From assembly GCA_028551475.1 (NCBI GenBank), contig CM052360.1, forward strand, positions 7,862,501 through 7,926,500: a stretch of DNA of 64,000 bases, read 5' to 3'. This DNA comes from Casuarina equisetifolia (taxonomy: Eukaryota; Streptophyta; Magnoliopsida; Fagales; Casuarinaceae). The notes under the pieces were generated by a model. It saw only the letters and a list, made by a program, of their open reading frames with translations. It did no database searches and was not told the DNA's origin. Positions 49,089 to 61,440 of the stretch are shown piece after piece. The position numbers were made by a program, and so were the translations under genes. The first letter of the stretch is position 1, and each line of letters begins with the position of its first letter.

Positions 49089-50118
49089 GGGTGGTCTTGT
49101 TTTTTGTCTTGTTTGTTTTTGTTTTTCTTGTTTTGTTTTGTTTTTGTTTTGTTTTTTTATTATTTTTTTAGGTTTTGAGGATTTTCTTATGAAGGAAGGT
49201 TGTATTTGGGTAAGAGAAAATGGTTAAAATGAAAAAATAGTTGCCAAGGTAGACTCCAATACTTAAAGGCTCAACTATCGATCAAAGAGGTGCTCTACCA
49301 CCAATCTTTGGCAAGAATTGGATAAATGATACAAGTTGCACAAAACAAACTTGCATGTTCTTTCTCATTCAAAAGAATAGCCTTTTCTTACAATTAAAAA
49401 GGCTCACTCTTTAAATATGGAAATAAACCTAACCCTAAAAGTACCCAAACAATTCAAGATTTGCAAGGAATTAAGGAAACCTAACAAATCAAGGTTCCGA
49501 ACAAGTAAGGAAACCCACACAGGATCCCAAAAAATAGATAATCTTAAACAATTGAGGAATCCTAGACTATTTAGGACCTTGGCAATTTACGAAAACCCTA
49601 AACAATAACAAATCCTAAAAAATTAAGGACACTGACAATTTAAGGAAACTCCTAAATGATAATTACTAAATCTAGAACAAATCAAAATTCCTAAGGAATC
49701 TTTGAGATGTTCTTCAACCTTGGGCTTTTTGGACTTATTAGAGAACATTATGGGCCTAACTCTTTGGTGTAGGAACTACTAATAGTTTGGCCCAGATGCA
49801 TCCGTATCACACTCTTTAACACCAAAATTTTGCTATAATCATTTGCATAGGTCTGGTATCACCATCTACATACTTTCTAGAATCCCAAGACTAATGTGTG
49901 CATACAATGGAAATCAACTTAGTATTTAGCACAATGCACTTTTAACATTTAGCAACAAAGGAGGTAATATTCATTGTCTAACCTACATAGTGAAATTACG
50001 ACATTGTATGAGAAGGAGGAAACCCATAAAGATTTATCGTTTCCTAAAGACAACCCCAGTTCCACTGTTTAAGATCTTACAAAGGCAATCACAGTGGACT
50101 TTGATTGATTGGCACCAT
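49085..50118. repeat. repeat block R1, right copy
   Basis: Matches 43112-44060. It includes a T/G-rich microsatellite (TTTTG-type, 49095-49160) near its start that is much shorter in the left copy. Confidence 0.85.
49095..49160. repeat. TTTTG-type microsatellite
   Basis: Runs of T broken by single G, with a few C. An expansion within repeat block R1. Confidence 0.8.
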
Positions 50119-50590
50119 AGATCTTTAAACTCCACACCATGACAATAGATGTATCCTATAAATGACTTAATAACATCCATGATTACAAGAGCTTCTTACT
50201 CTACTAACATGAATTTAATATGGTATTGTAGCAACTTGATGATACTACAAATCTAAATGTATTATACCTTGTTGTTAATCCAATTCTCATTTACTAAAGT
50301 GAGAATTTCTTTAAATGCCTTGTTTATTTGAATTTAAGCTTAATAATAATGTATTACAAGACATTATAGTATGGCTTTCAATGAAGTGCCCCAACCATAA
50401 CAAAAGTGATATAGATGAATACATATGTGTAAATAGTTTCTACATACACATTTCAACTTGTCACATATAAAACACCTATGTGTTTTATACCCTTTAGTCA
50501 AATTAAATTTATGATAGGCAATCAGCATATATATATTTCAAACAAAACATGTTTACATCCTAGTAAACTATATAGATACAGTTTATCTTA
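50119..50590. other. no gene seen
   Basis: AT-rich. It may hold the decayed 3' end of the copia fragment that follows, but I see no LTR or polypurine tract. Confidence 0.45.
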
Positions 50591-50599
50591 CAAAAGATA

Positions 50600-52065
50600 A
50601 AACAAAACTCCCATTAACCAAAATCATCCCATGATGCTCCTAGTCTTATACAAGCGACATGTCTATAAAAAAAATACAAGGAATAAGTCCTTTAATGAGA
50701 GGATCTACAAGCATAGTATCTGTATAATGTATTATACAATAATCTCGCCATTCTTGACTTTTTTCGTAATGGTCAAGTACTCAATGTCCAAGTGTTTAGA
50801 CCCTGTAAGGCTCTCATTGCCATTAACAAACAATACAACAACATTGTTATTACAATATAATTGAATGGGTCTATCAATAAAGTTAAAAGCTATTAAGTCT
50901 TTTATTAAGTTTTTAGGCTAAATGGCCTGAAATGCAAGTCCATAACATGCAACAAACTATGCTTGCATAATGGGGGATGTGATCAATGACGATTTAACAC
51001 TTTTTCCAGGTATTGTCCCACCTACTAATGAAAAAAAATGGTATGAAGTAAACGTTAAATCATCTTTATGACTTACAAAATCTGCATCCAAATAACCCGT
51101 AAGTTGTAGATTATCAACATATCTATAAGTCAACATGTAGTCTTTTGTCTTTTTTAAGTAGCTTAAGACTTTTTTAACAACCACCTAATGATCTTGGCAT
51201 GGATTAAAGTAATATCTACCAGGTAAACCAATGGAAAATGTAATAGCAAGTTTGGTATATACCTATGCATACATGATACTACCAACTATTGAAGCATAAT
51301 GTATTGATTTCACAAGTTCTTTCTCAGTATCAATCTTAGGACATTGTAGAAGCTTAGCTTATCATTCTTTAGAATATTAACATTACCAAGTATGAAATTT
51401 TGCGTATTATATTTGATAAGTATTCTATCTATATATGCTTTATGAGAAAGACGTAATAATATGCAAGAACGATCCCTATGGATCTCAACACCAAGGACAA
51501 AGTTTGCCTAACCAAGATCTTTCATATCAAACTATATAAATAATAATCTCTTAGTCTCATGAAATAGACAATAATACATTGTTAGTGTTTGTAAGCAAAA
51601 TATCATTAACATAACATACTGAAAAGATAGGCATACTCCCATTGATTTTAGTATATATACAATGATCTACTTTATTCTTTACAAAACCATATGAAGTAAT
51701 AAATTCATCGAATTTCAAATACCATTGACGAGAAGCCTATTTAAGACCATAAATGGATCTCTTTAACTTACACACCACATGTTTTGTATTACCTTCAGTA
51801 AATCCTTCATGTTGCACTATATAAATTTCTTCATTAAGTGTTCCATTAAAAAAAGTTGTCTTTACATTCAAACGATATAGCTCCATATCAAAATGAGCTA
51901 CCAAAGCCATGATTACTCTGAAGGAATCCTTAAAAAATACTGGCCACTATAATTGGCAAGTCAAGTATCATTAACCACATCTAATCTAAGTTCATTTTCC
52001 TTAACCACTGTAATTGGCAAAGCGTAATGTCCTAAAGTCTATCTTTCAAAGTACATGTTATACTA
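50600..52065 (-). mobile_element. decayed Ty1/copia fragment (reverse transcriptase to RNase H)
   Basis: Minus-strand reading from about 52000 down: NVKTTFFNGTLNEEIYI, KLKRSIYGLK, then CYVNDILLTNTN in place of YVDDILL, VLSYLKKTKDYMLTYR, YLDADFVSHKD at 51184-50957 and DPLIKGLIP near 50690. These are copia pol blocks of a lineage different from E1-E4. Gag, protease and integrase are absent, stops are frequent, and no LTR is seen. Confidence 0.8.
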
Positions 52066-52514
52066 CAATCCAACATCACCCCAACTATTAACATGGTGGG
52101 AAGTGTGGCTTGTTTGGTATGAAAGTTACAAACTATTAAAGCTTTTTGCTAATTTATGATAAGTTAAAGATGACAAATGAGTGAAGATCATTTTGTGCAA
52201 GAATCTTCAGTTACATGCAAAAGAAAAAAAAACAAGCATGTTCTTTAATTTGTAGTTATTTCTTTTTGCTATAATCTAGAGGATACCACATTACAAAGCA
52301 CTTACAAAATCCAAAACTTCACCACTCTTTACCACCCAAAAATGTCAACATCCACCTATAGGATAACTATCCCTGCAATGAATTGTTTTACATAGAAAAA
52401 ATGCTATTATAGCATTTCCACATGTAATGGATTCCAAGTTCTTTTCAAATGGACAAGTAAAAAAAAAATAGTAAAAACCAATTTCCCTTTCTACTATACA
52501 ATGAAAACCAAAAT
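52066..52514. other. no gene seen
   Basis: AT-rich spacer between the copia fragment and the MACPF exon. It may be the former 3' UTR and downstream DNA of the MACPF gene. Confidence 0.4.
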
Positions 52515-53223
52515 TCACCAATAATTTAACAGAGCAAACTTTACATGCAAACCAATCTTTCCCCCGTGGGTCATTAGCTTAGCAACTATTACCAATCAAT
52601 GCCTTGAAGAATCATGGGGTCCCCATACCACCTTTGTAGCCTCCATGTACTTAAGCAGCTTAGTGGAATGAATAAGAACCGGTGGGCCGTCTAGATATAC
52701 ATTGGAGTTGAGTATATTTAAAGTCTACTTTCATCAACCAACAATAGTCCACTATGTGAATGTAAATGTTGTGCTTAGAGTCATGAGGAAATTTGACTTG
52801 TGAGCACCTTCTAGTGCAGTAGCCCATTTTGTCTTTTTAATAGAGCACTTGGCTAAGTGAGTAAAAAGAAGACATAGGTGAAGTACAATTGTGGGCCACT
52901 TTCCTTTTATAAAGAGTTGACCTTTAATTACAATATAAACACCACTTGAATCTCCTCGTAGCTAGTTCAGATCATGCTTCACCTCTACTGTGCACATGTT
53001 TGAGAATTTGTTACATTTTATGGGTTCTAGGAATTGCCCACTAAGCTCATGATCATCATAACCTTTCCAGAGAAATGGTTTGCTTATGGCTGTGGCATCT
53101 GAAGAAAAGGTCATTGTACTTGGAAGGCTCGAGAGATGTTGTACATGCAATGCCAACCAATTTCTTTTCTTTCCTTCCAAGTACAACCGTAGACCAACCA
53201 TTGGTTTTTTACCAATGGAAAAC
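52515..53223 (-). pseudogene. last exon of an NSL1/CAD1-type MACPF-domain protein
   Basis: After a clean acceptor (CTATTTTAG, 53224) the frame reads IGKKPMVGLRLYLEGKKRN, LALHVQHLSSLP and KCNKFSNMCTVEV, then GVYIVIKGQL, KGKWPTIVLHLCLLFTHL, NVYLDGPPV, TKLLKYMEATKVVWGPHDSS and finally IGLHVKFALLNYW before TGA at 52517-52515. These are the C-terminal blocks of plant MACPF proteins of the NSL1/CAD1 group, which restrain salicylate-linked cell death. Stops follow KHDLN and FTFT, several more lie near VG**K, and another follows DSSRH. The exons for the MACPF fold itself are not in the window. Confidence 0.8.
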
Positions 53224-53641
53224 CTAAAATAGTATAAAAGATAGAAACATGAAACTCTAGAAATGAACAATTGCAATTTTATATTTTCCTGAGTGTCAAA
53301 ATATGCTCATACTTAGGTGAAAAGTTATTTTTTTTTTGTTGATAAGCAAGAAAACCCCTAGATACAAGCTATTACAAATAGGTAATTGATCTTGTGATGA
53401 AGAAAATTATGCTTCTATACATTCCTACATATAATGAAAAACGAAGGAAGGGAATGTCCATCAGTGAGTTGAAAGGCACATCTTCACCATCTTACAGGTT
53501 CTCTGGTCTTTCAGCTGAGAGGACTTCATAATAACTACTTGAGTAGTTATTGTGCTGCTAAGCCATTGAGCTACTATGGTTGCAGATGGTGCAAGTGGCG
53601 TGACCTATGTGGCAACCACATAATGACTCAAATCCAAACAT

Positions 53642-55367
53642 CCCTTTTCAAGTTGAATGTCGATAAGAATTAATGACATTTAGCTTATCAAGGAGATGAA
53701 CATGTTGGTTAGCTCCTAAAGCTTTGGTAAGAATGTCTATTGGTTGATCCTTTGTAGTTATTATAAAGTTCTTTAAGTATTTTATATAGCCCTTTAAGTA
53801 TCTTACTAATCTAGTGGCTACTTCCTAGTTTGATTTTTGCAGTGAACGCATGAACTGTGCCAAATTGTGCACTATGTAGGAAATGTTAGGTCTAATGAAG
53901 ATATGGTAGTTCAGCTTTTCTATGAGCTAGTGGTACTTGAGTGGCTTACTCAAAAGTGGATTATCATCTTAAGGCACTTGTGCTCCCTGATCATGTTGAA
54001 GGTAATTAATAACAAATTGGTGTCTATGAGGTTATTAACCGATTTATTACCCCCAAGTCTCATCTCATCCCTCATCTTGAGAATATACTTTTGCTAACTT
54101 AAGTGAATGCTTGATCATCCTTAAGGACCTTAAACCCAAGAAAAAATTGGAGACCTCCCAAGTCTTTGATGTGGAAGATGAAAAGAAGATGTGCTAACAC
54201 CTCTTGTATGGCCTCAATGTCACTGTTAGTAATACATACATCATCAACATAAATGATGAGGATGACAATAAGGTTACCTTTTCGTCGAACAAATAGTGAG
54301 GTGTCGTGCACGGAGTCATGGTAACCAACTATGAGCAGGGTTTTTATGAACTTTTCATACCATTGTTTGTCTGCTTGCTTGAGTTTGTAAATGGACTTCT
54401 TCAATTTACAAACTTTCCCACTGTTTTCTGCCAGATCACCTGGTGAAGGCATCATGTAGACATTTTCATCAAGATCTCCTTGCAAGAAGGCATTGTTGAC
54501 ATCCATTTGATGGATGTCCCATTGATGCTAAGCTACCAAGGAAAGAACACATCTAGTTATGATATGTTTCACAATTGAAGCGAAAATCCCATGATAATTC
54601 ACTCATTCTTTCTAACTATATCTCTTTGCTACCAATCTATCCTTGTACCATTCCATTTATCCGTCAGCCTTATGCTTGATTTTATACAACCATTTACAAC
54701 TAATGGGTTTTCTTCCTTGAGATAGGTTTACTAGCTCTTATGTGTTGTTTGCCTATAATGCCTTGATCTCATGTTCTATGGTCTTTTGACATCTAGGATT
54801 GCCAATCCCCTCATGGTAATGGATTGGCTCAATATCAACAAATATAGATGCAATGAAATGGTAACTATCTAATGGCAAGTGGTCATATGAGATGTAGGTC
54901 GAAAGAGGGTAAATCAAGGATTCTATTTTTGTTACATGAATGGTAAGGTAGATGTAATCTTTTAACCATAGAGGAGGTTTAATGTTCCTAATAGAAAGTT
55001 GATGGGTCATTTGTGGTTGTAGTTTAGGTAGATTATCTAATGTGGGTATGATGTCATCAACGTTGTCACCAAAAAAAATATCAAGTGGTTCAGCTGAAGG
55101 TGGTGGTGGTATAGGTGTATAAGCCGACCCTAGTAAGGGTAATATCTTTGGTTGGTGGCCATTTGGATCAATCAGAATGGGTGATGAGTGTGTAGGGTTA
55201 GAAAGTACCTCAAAGTCATATATTCTCAGAGCCTCTAGAGCGAGTTTTGTTGAAGGGAAAATTTGTCTTTTGGTCCTGCTGTAGTAGCATGACATAAACA
55301 TCCAAAACACGAAGATATGAGAATTTTGGTGATTTTCCAAAAATCTTTTCAAATTGTGTAATTCCAT
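53642..55367 (-). pseudogene. E4 reverse transcriptase and RNase H
   Basis: The open part 54753-55367 is the linker with the copia block YPLSTYISYDHLPLDSYHF. 54506-54099 holds MDVNNAFLQGDLDENVYM, KKSIYKLKQADKQWYEKF, the catalytic IYVDDVCITNSD and HIKDLGGLQFFLG. RNase H ends at about 53690 with PIDILTKALGANQ. Similar to E1 but with many more disruptions. Confidence 0.8.
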
Positions 55368-55379
55368 GCAAAACCATGG

Positions 55380-56345
55380 ATGACGTCCTATTGATGAGAT
55401 AAGTAACAGTAAATATATACTCCTTTTAGAATTTGTCAGGCATTGAGCTCTAAAACTTCAGAGCTCACACAATATCCAAAATGTAGCAATATTTGTGCTT
55501 AACTACACCATTTTGTTGTAGTGTGTGTACACATGAACTTTCATGCCTAATGTCACATGAAGTGGATAATTGTTTTGTGTGTTGATTCAAAAAATCAAGT
55601 GCATTGTCAATTCTAACGCACTTGACCTCTATGTCAAACTAGTTTCTAACCAAGATAAAGAACTCTTCCAATTATGAATAAGTTTCACTCTTAACTTTCA
55701 TTAAGAACATCAAAGTTTCACGTGAAAAATTATTAACTAGATTAAAAAAATATCCTGACCCATCGTGATTGGAGATTTTATAAGGCCCTTAGACATTTAC
55801 ATGAATTGGGTCAAAACTTTGTTGGGTTGTATGATCATGCATGAGAAAAGGATTGTGAGTTTGTTTCACAAGAGGACAAATCATGCAAGGCTCCTATTGA
55901 GAGAATTCTGTATATTTAAAACATTACATGTTGACATTGTGTTTACAAAAGCTAAGACATGCCTTGAAAGTTGTGTGACATCATTCTTATCAAGACATAT
56001 AACAAAATAGTAGAGGTCATCTCTAACTCCATCAAGGCCTTTGACTTCACTTGTCCAAAGGTCCTGAAACACACAAAATTTGGCATAAAATATGATGCGA
56101 CATTTATTCTTATGGCAGAGTTTTCAGGTAGATATGAGATTAAACTTGAAATTAGGTGAATATAGCATTGTGCTCAATTTCAATGTTTTGGATATACATG
56201 TATTGCTGATATGTGTTACCAATGCACTATCACCATTTGAAAACTTAACTTTCCTAAATCTAGAAACTCATGGTATAATTGAATTCAAGCATGAAAAATT
56301 TTTATTAATATGGTTGCTAGCACCTAAATCAATTATCCAACATTA
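55380..56345 (-). pseudogene. E4 protease and integrase
   Basis: Protease region near 56340-56250 (WIIDLGASNH-like, active-site Ser lost), then FQDLWTSEVKGLDGVRD and the CMICPL region near 55885, and integrase pieces near 55640-55480 (RIDNALDF, TLQQNGVV-like). Stops and shifts throughout. Confidence 0.65.
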
Positions 56346-57661
56346 ATTTAGGAAGTCGGACGTACCTACCAAGTAAGCCTAGCTATCTTGATCATTGTTT
56401 AGGCATTGCATGAATTTCTAGTAGTCTATCTTGGTGATGAAGATGTGGTTGGTTCCTCTGTTACTTAATTATCCTTGGCCTCTTCTTTGTAATTTATGTG
56501 CCCCAATGGAAATCCATAGAGTTTGTAGCATTATTTTTTCTCATGCCCATACCCCTTGCAATAATTGCATTGTGGGCTTGTCACTTTGTAGCATTTTTCC
56601 TTTATATGACCTTTTTTTTTTCCACAAAGGGCACATTTATCATTTTTCTCCCTCTTAAACAATTGGTGATTTTGCGTTGCCTTTAGCATAAATGATGTTG
56701 TTTGCTGTAGCTCTCATAAACTATGTGTCACTTGCTGCAAGTCATTTAGCACATGAAGTTAACCCCATAAGTGCACCCTTTGCAGTAGCTCTTGACCCAC
56801 CTCCTAGGGTTGTTATGTTGACTTGGTTTTTTGTTGTAACAAAGATGAATTCTCTGGTTGTCTTCCTTAATGAGCTTCGCTAGTATTTGGCCTTATAGAG
56901 TATCGAATATTCTTGCAAAAGATCCAAGAAAGGTTACATTACCAAGATATGGTCTCTAATCAACAAATAATTCTCATTTAGGCCTCAAAGAAATTGATAA
57001 AACTTCATTTCTTCTTCATGCTCTCGCCAAGGCCTGAAAGTTTCCTATTAAGGCCTCCTAAGCTTAATTAGTGAGTTGAATTCTTTCAAGAGTTGCTTTA
57101 ATTGACCAAAGTAGGCTAAAATTGTCTCACCCTTTTGTCAAATTAAGCACAATTTGGTGGTTAGGTCAAAAACCCTAGATAGGTTGACCCGTTGATATTG
57201 AATGCATTATTCAAACCACATCTTGATCGCAATTCATGTGTAGATCAACTCATTATGGAGGTGATTGTTGATTGAGTTCAAGATCCAGCTCCGATAGACA
57301 TTGTTGCAGCGCTCCTAGAGCCTTCAAGCTAGTGAAGAAATTTTAATACTGTGTATGACCCATTAATAAATTCAAATTTGTTCTTGATTGAAACAGCAAT
57401 TTGCATTGTCTCGCTCAAAACTACATAATTTGCCATTTTGATAAGCTTAATTGTTACAATCACCTTCAAATTGGTGTCTTTAAGTGCTAGATAGAGTGGA
57501 TCAAAGACATCTAAGGTTTGAACCCTATTATTTAGGGCTTCCAGGGGTGGAATGGCCGAAGGTGTGTTCTGATAGGTGTGAAAGACAACTCGACTTCCGC
57601 CACTACAATAAGGTAGTACATAGGGCGAAGGGTCATTTGAATATGCCATCTTGATAGTCAA
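56346..57661 (-). pseudogene. E4 gag
   Basis: Starts MTIKMAYSNDPSPYVLP at 57661, with VIVTIKLIKMANYVVLSETM, the copia gag block also present in E1. Further fragments continue through stops to a decayed zinc knuckle near 56600-56520 (CNYCKGYGHE on the minus strand). Confidence 0.7.
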
Positions 57662-58117
57662 AGTAAAGATGGGTCAAAATAATGTTGTCAAAGGTTGAAT
57701 CAAAGGAGGAAAATGGTGTTGTTGCAAGTTTCACACAACAATGTTGTTTTTGTTAAAAGGGCATGCAATGTCATTTTGGAAATTGATAGTTCTAGCTAAC
57801 AAACGACATCATTGCACTTAAAAAGGTCAGAAGGAAAACATTATCATTTTGGCTTTGTCATTTTTAAGTAATGAGACATACCAAAATTATGTTATTTTTT
57901 ATTAAGTCATCAAAGAAAATGCAGAGCTACGTTGGGATACCATTTGATTGGATGAAGAAATCGTCAGAGGTCATTTTGCGATCAGTTTTGATTGGAAAAT
58001 AGCTAGAAAACTTTGATTTATGGGTTGTGAGCAAAAGTGATTTTGGATCGAACAAGACGAACGAGTTTTAAGCTTGATTTGTGAAGAACACAATTTTGAA
58101 AACCAAAGCTCTTGATG

Positions 58118-58618
58118 CCATAATGATAAAAGAGGTGTATAGCCAATGTTATTTCATGTAAAAACTTCACTTTTAAAGAAGGAACCAAAAATAAATATAT
58201 TCACTTTCCCACATCTTGCCAAATAATGTTCTATTCAAGTAGCATTTCATTGGAAACCATTTATGGATTTAACTTTTCAATTCTAAACACAACCAATGCA
58301 AAAGATTATTATATAAGAGCCTTTTGAATGAGAAGTGAAAATGGCCTTAGATAATTTTCGTGATAGCAGTCTAACCCAGCATCAATTATACACTTTCAGA
58401 TGAGAACAAATTTACTTTTTAATATGCAGAAGGCAATACAGCATAAGTAGGTAGAAAACAAGACCCAATACTTACACTTTGAGAAGAAACAATTGTCCTA
58501 ACTCTTCATTACAACAACACCAACATGTAACCAAAAAAACCAGCTCCCACAAGCATTGCAATTCTTGTAATGGTAAAAAGAGTACATATTGATCAGTAGA
58601 TGAAAGGATCACTAGCTT
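58118..58618 (-). pseudogene. dispersed fragment of NHL copy B (intron and membrane-helix exon)
   Basis: Matches 28366-28833 closely and in the same orientation, including the exon for the membrane helix (58566-58482: AMLVGAGFFGYMLVLL). At the end of the helix CAA CGA of copy B is TAA TGA here, two adjacent C-to-T changes. A few more bases match to CACTAGCTT at 58618 after a gap. The left edge joins the E4 primer binding site directly. Confidence 0.85.
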
Positions 58619-58639
58619 GGAGTTTTAGGAATATTTTAC

Positions 58640-59340
58640 AAGTAAGAAGTGAACTCACACAACTAGTGACGAACTCAAAATACAATATTGCCAAAAGTTA
58701 TGTAACATTGAGAGAGAATAGAGAAGATATTGAATGGGCAACACTTGTATGGAAATAAGGAGTACCAAAGCATAATTGTATCTGCTGGATCACTTTGAAA
58801 GACAAACTATCCATAGTAGATCGAGTGGCTAAATGAAATAATTCAGTAGATTTACAAATGCAATCTTTGCCAACAAGAAGAAGAATCACAAGAATATTTA
58901 TTTTTCAAATTTAGGTTCACAAACTACATCTAGAAGGCTCTGTTAGGCATGAATGGATTAACTTGAAGGATTGAACACTAGAGAGTTGAAATATGTTGGA
59001 TGATCAAGGTTGTCACAAGGAAGAGTTTTGTAGCAACTTTGCTTAGTATATCTTTCAATGTTGTATTGTATCACATTTGGAAGAGAAAGAAATAAAAGAA
59101 GATTCAACGATACAAGTTTAGATAACTCAACTATTATTGCTAAAATCATAAAGGATGTGAGAGGGAAGATTTTACCTACCAAAGAAGTTAAGCCTACTAA
59201 TTGTAATAAATTCTTACAAAAGCTTTGGAATTTGTCAAGTACAATATTTGAGCTTAAATGATGATGTTTTGTAACCGAATAATCTTGTAAATTTTTACGG
59301 TGATATATGCTTTAACCTTTCATAAAAATAAAAAAAAAAT
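58640..59340 (+). mobile_element. 5'-truncated LINE fragment with poly(A) tail
   Basis: Plus-strand pieces in shifting frames resemble the zinc-finger reverse-transcriptase C-terminal region of plant LINEs: VWK, GVPKHNCICWITLKDKLSI (58745-58815), then YHIWKERNKRRFNDTSL and IIAKIIKDVRGKI (59060-59175). An A-rich tail lies at 59324-59340. Only the last 0.7 kb is present, as expected for LINE insertions. I could not confirm a target duplication. Confidence 0.6.
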
Positions 59341-60923
59341 ATGGAAAGGCGAAAGAGAGTGATCAAGATCAACAGGAGTGGCGGTCAATGACAAGTAGAG
59401 ATGGCGTAGACAATAATGGAGTCATTGCGGGCACCTGGGTGGCAAGGGGACATAAGGCCCCGCGTGGTGTTGACCGTTGCTTACACCTATGCATCAAGTC
59501 AACTTCAACAACCTACTGCTACCAAACCTCATTTTCCTACCTATCGTCTTCATCCACGATTACGCATCGCCGTTGGGTGTTTTTTTTTTTAAATAGAATA
59601 TTTGATTCATGCAAACCATTTCTTATTTATGTGTCTTTCTATATTAAATAAATTTTTTATATATCAAAAAAACTCAATACGGTAAGCATGAATATCTCAT
59701 CACTAGTATATTATTTTAACTAACCTTTCACAAATTAATCATATACCAAGTCATAAAACAATTTTAATTAATCATATTACAATCATGATCTACTAAAACT
59801 AGATGTGCCTCCTTAAGGGTTGGGTGTTACCCAAATCCTAATTGATAAAAGATAATTGTATTCTATTTTTACTTATGTCTTAACCCTAACTCTCATTCTC
59901 TTTTAGCACATATTCTGCACTCCTCTTCTTCTTTTTTTCTAGAATTCTTATCTTATCTTAATTTTTTCTATTCTTCTTGAATTATGATTTTGTTTGTAGA
60001 CAAATTGTCACAAGTATATTATAAAAAATATTTAATTGTAACAATAACTCTAGTAGGGGTTTATTTGGAAAAGGCCAACTGTTAATAGATATAATTTATG
60101 CCTTGTATCTATTTACCCATGGCTTGTCACTCCCTTAGGTGACCATGACTTCGCCAGAAATAATTCACATCCCCTTTGAACAATCTAATCTCTTCTCTGT
60201 CCTTACACTATTTTCCCCATCGATCATTGGCTATTATATATGTCTAATTGCAATCTCTCATCCTCCACCCCTTTCTTTCTATAATTTAGTCCTTTGCATT
60301 TCAATCTATCAGCAATTTTCTTTCTCACCCCTTATCTTATTTTTGGTAACTTTATTGGATACTTTGGAAGTGTTTCTGCTGGACTAAACAATACAAGCAT
60401 TCTTAATTCTATTTGAAGGTCTTAATTAGATAATAAAATAATAGTGGAACCAAATAGCATAAATTATTTTAAATATCTATTTTTCATGCTAGTAAATCTC
60501 TGGCCATTAAGTGTACCTCTTTAATCATAAAAGAAATACCAACAAAACGTAAAATGATTGTGACAAAAAGTGGTCATGCCCAATGATTACAAAGATCATA
60601 TTTGTATAAAGGTTATTGAAAAAGCATTATGCTTGAACCCATAGAATAGCATGTCACTTTGTTGGTAATTGATATAATGAGGGAATTGGGGTACACTTGG
60701 TTTGTTTTTGAACGAGGGCCGGGTAACCTAGGGAAAGTTCAATTTCCATTAGAAAACCAATGAGGGAAACATTCCTTTGCTAACTAATTGCCAATTTGAA
60801 GATGAAGAGAACTTTTTTGAAATGATAGATGCTGATTATAATGAGGACCCATGACCATCACGGAAATGGAAGCAGAAGCCAAAGGTAACATACCTTTTCT
60901 TCTTGCATTCCTTCCAATCCTTC
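59341..60923. other. AT-rich, nothing recognised
   Basis: No known exon, RNA gene or transposon end. A short coding-like stretch near 60770-60840 (FEDEENFFEMIDADYNED) belongs to no family I know. Confidence 0.45.
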
Positions 60924-61440
60924 TTTACTTGGGGAGCCCACTCAAGATTTCAGAGCACATCCCTTTGTGGCCGACATGGGTAAAATGCCTGTGAAATACT
61001 TAGTTGTCTCTCTTTTCAAATAGTCTCCTTAAAAAGGAAGAGTTATCTAAATTTACATGATACATTAGAAGTATTTTTCCACCCTCATTTACTTGGGAAG
61101 TCCACTCATGATCCCTGAAACAGTCAACATGGGTAAACTACCTTGTAAAATACTTAAGTAACTCTCCTTTTAAATAGCCTTGTTAAAATGAAAATTTGCC
61201 TAGATTTATAAAACACATTATAAATATTTTTTGATCATTGCTTATTGAGCCTGCTCATGATGGCTGAAACAATACATAGAAGATTACTTAGGAAGTACAA
61301 ACAAAATCAACAACCTTTGTGATCCACATGAGCAAAACGCCTTATGAAAAGTTGAGGTCTCTTTGTTTTCAAATAGCTTCATTAAAAAAATAAAAGAATT
61401 ATCTAAATTTATAAGATATGTTATAAGCATTTTTCTCTTT
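60924..61440. repeat. imperfect tandem repeat, three units of 150-200 bp
   Basis: Units start near 60924, 61088 and 61241. Shared phrases in order are TTACTTGGG-AG-CCACTCA, ACATGGGTAAA, AAATACTTA, CTCTC-TTT-AAATAG, TTAAAA, CTA-ATTTA and TTA-AA-ATTTTT. Unit 3 is the most divergent and has an insertion. No coding capacity. Confidence 0.7.

Larger units (their letters stand above)
53330..58117 (-). mobile_element. heavily decayed Ty1/copia element E4 without recognisable LTRs
   Basis: Order on the minus strand: gag, zinc knuckle, protease, integrase, reverse transcriptase, RNase H, similar in content to E1. The leader ends in TGGCATCAAGAGC (58115-58103), a primer binding site with one change. 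Beyond it, where a 5' LTR is expected, lies a fragment of NHL copy B. After pol the minus strand reads AAAAGGGATG (polypurine-like, about 53640-53631), then about 290 bp, then a run of ten A at 53331-53340. I find no repeated LTR. Pol has many stops. Confidence 0.85.
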
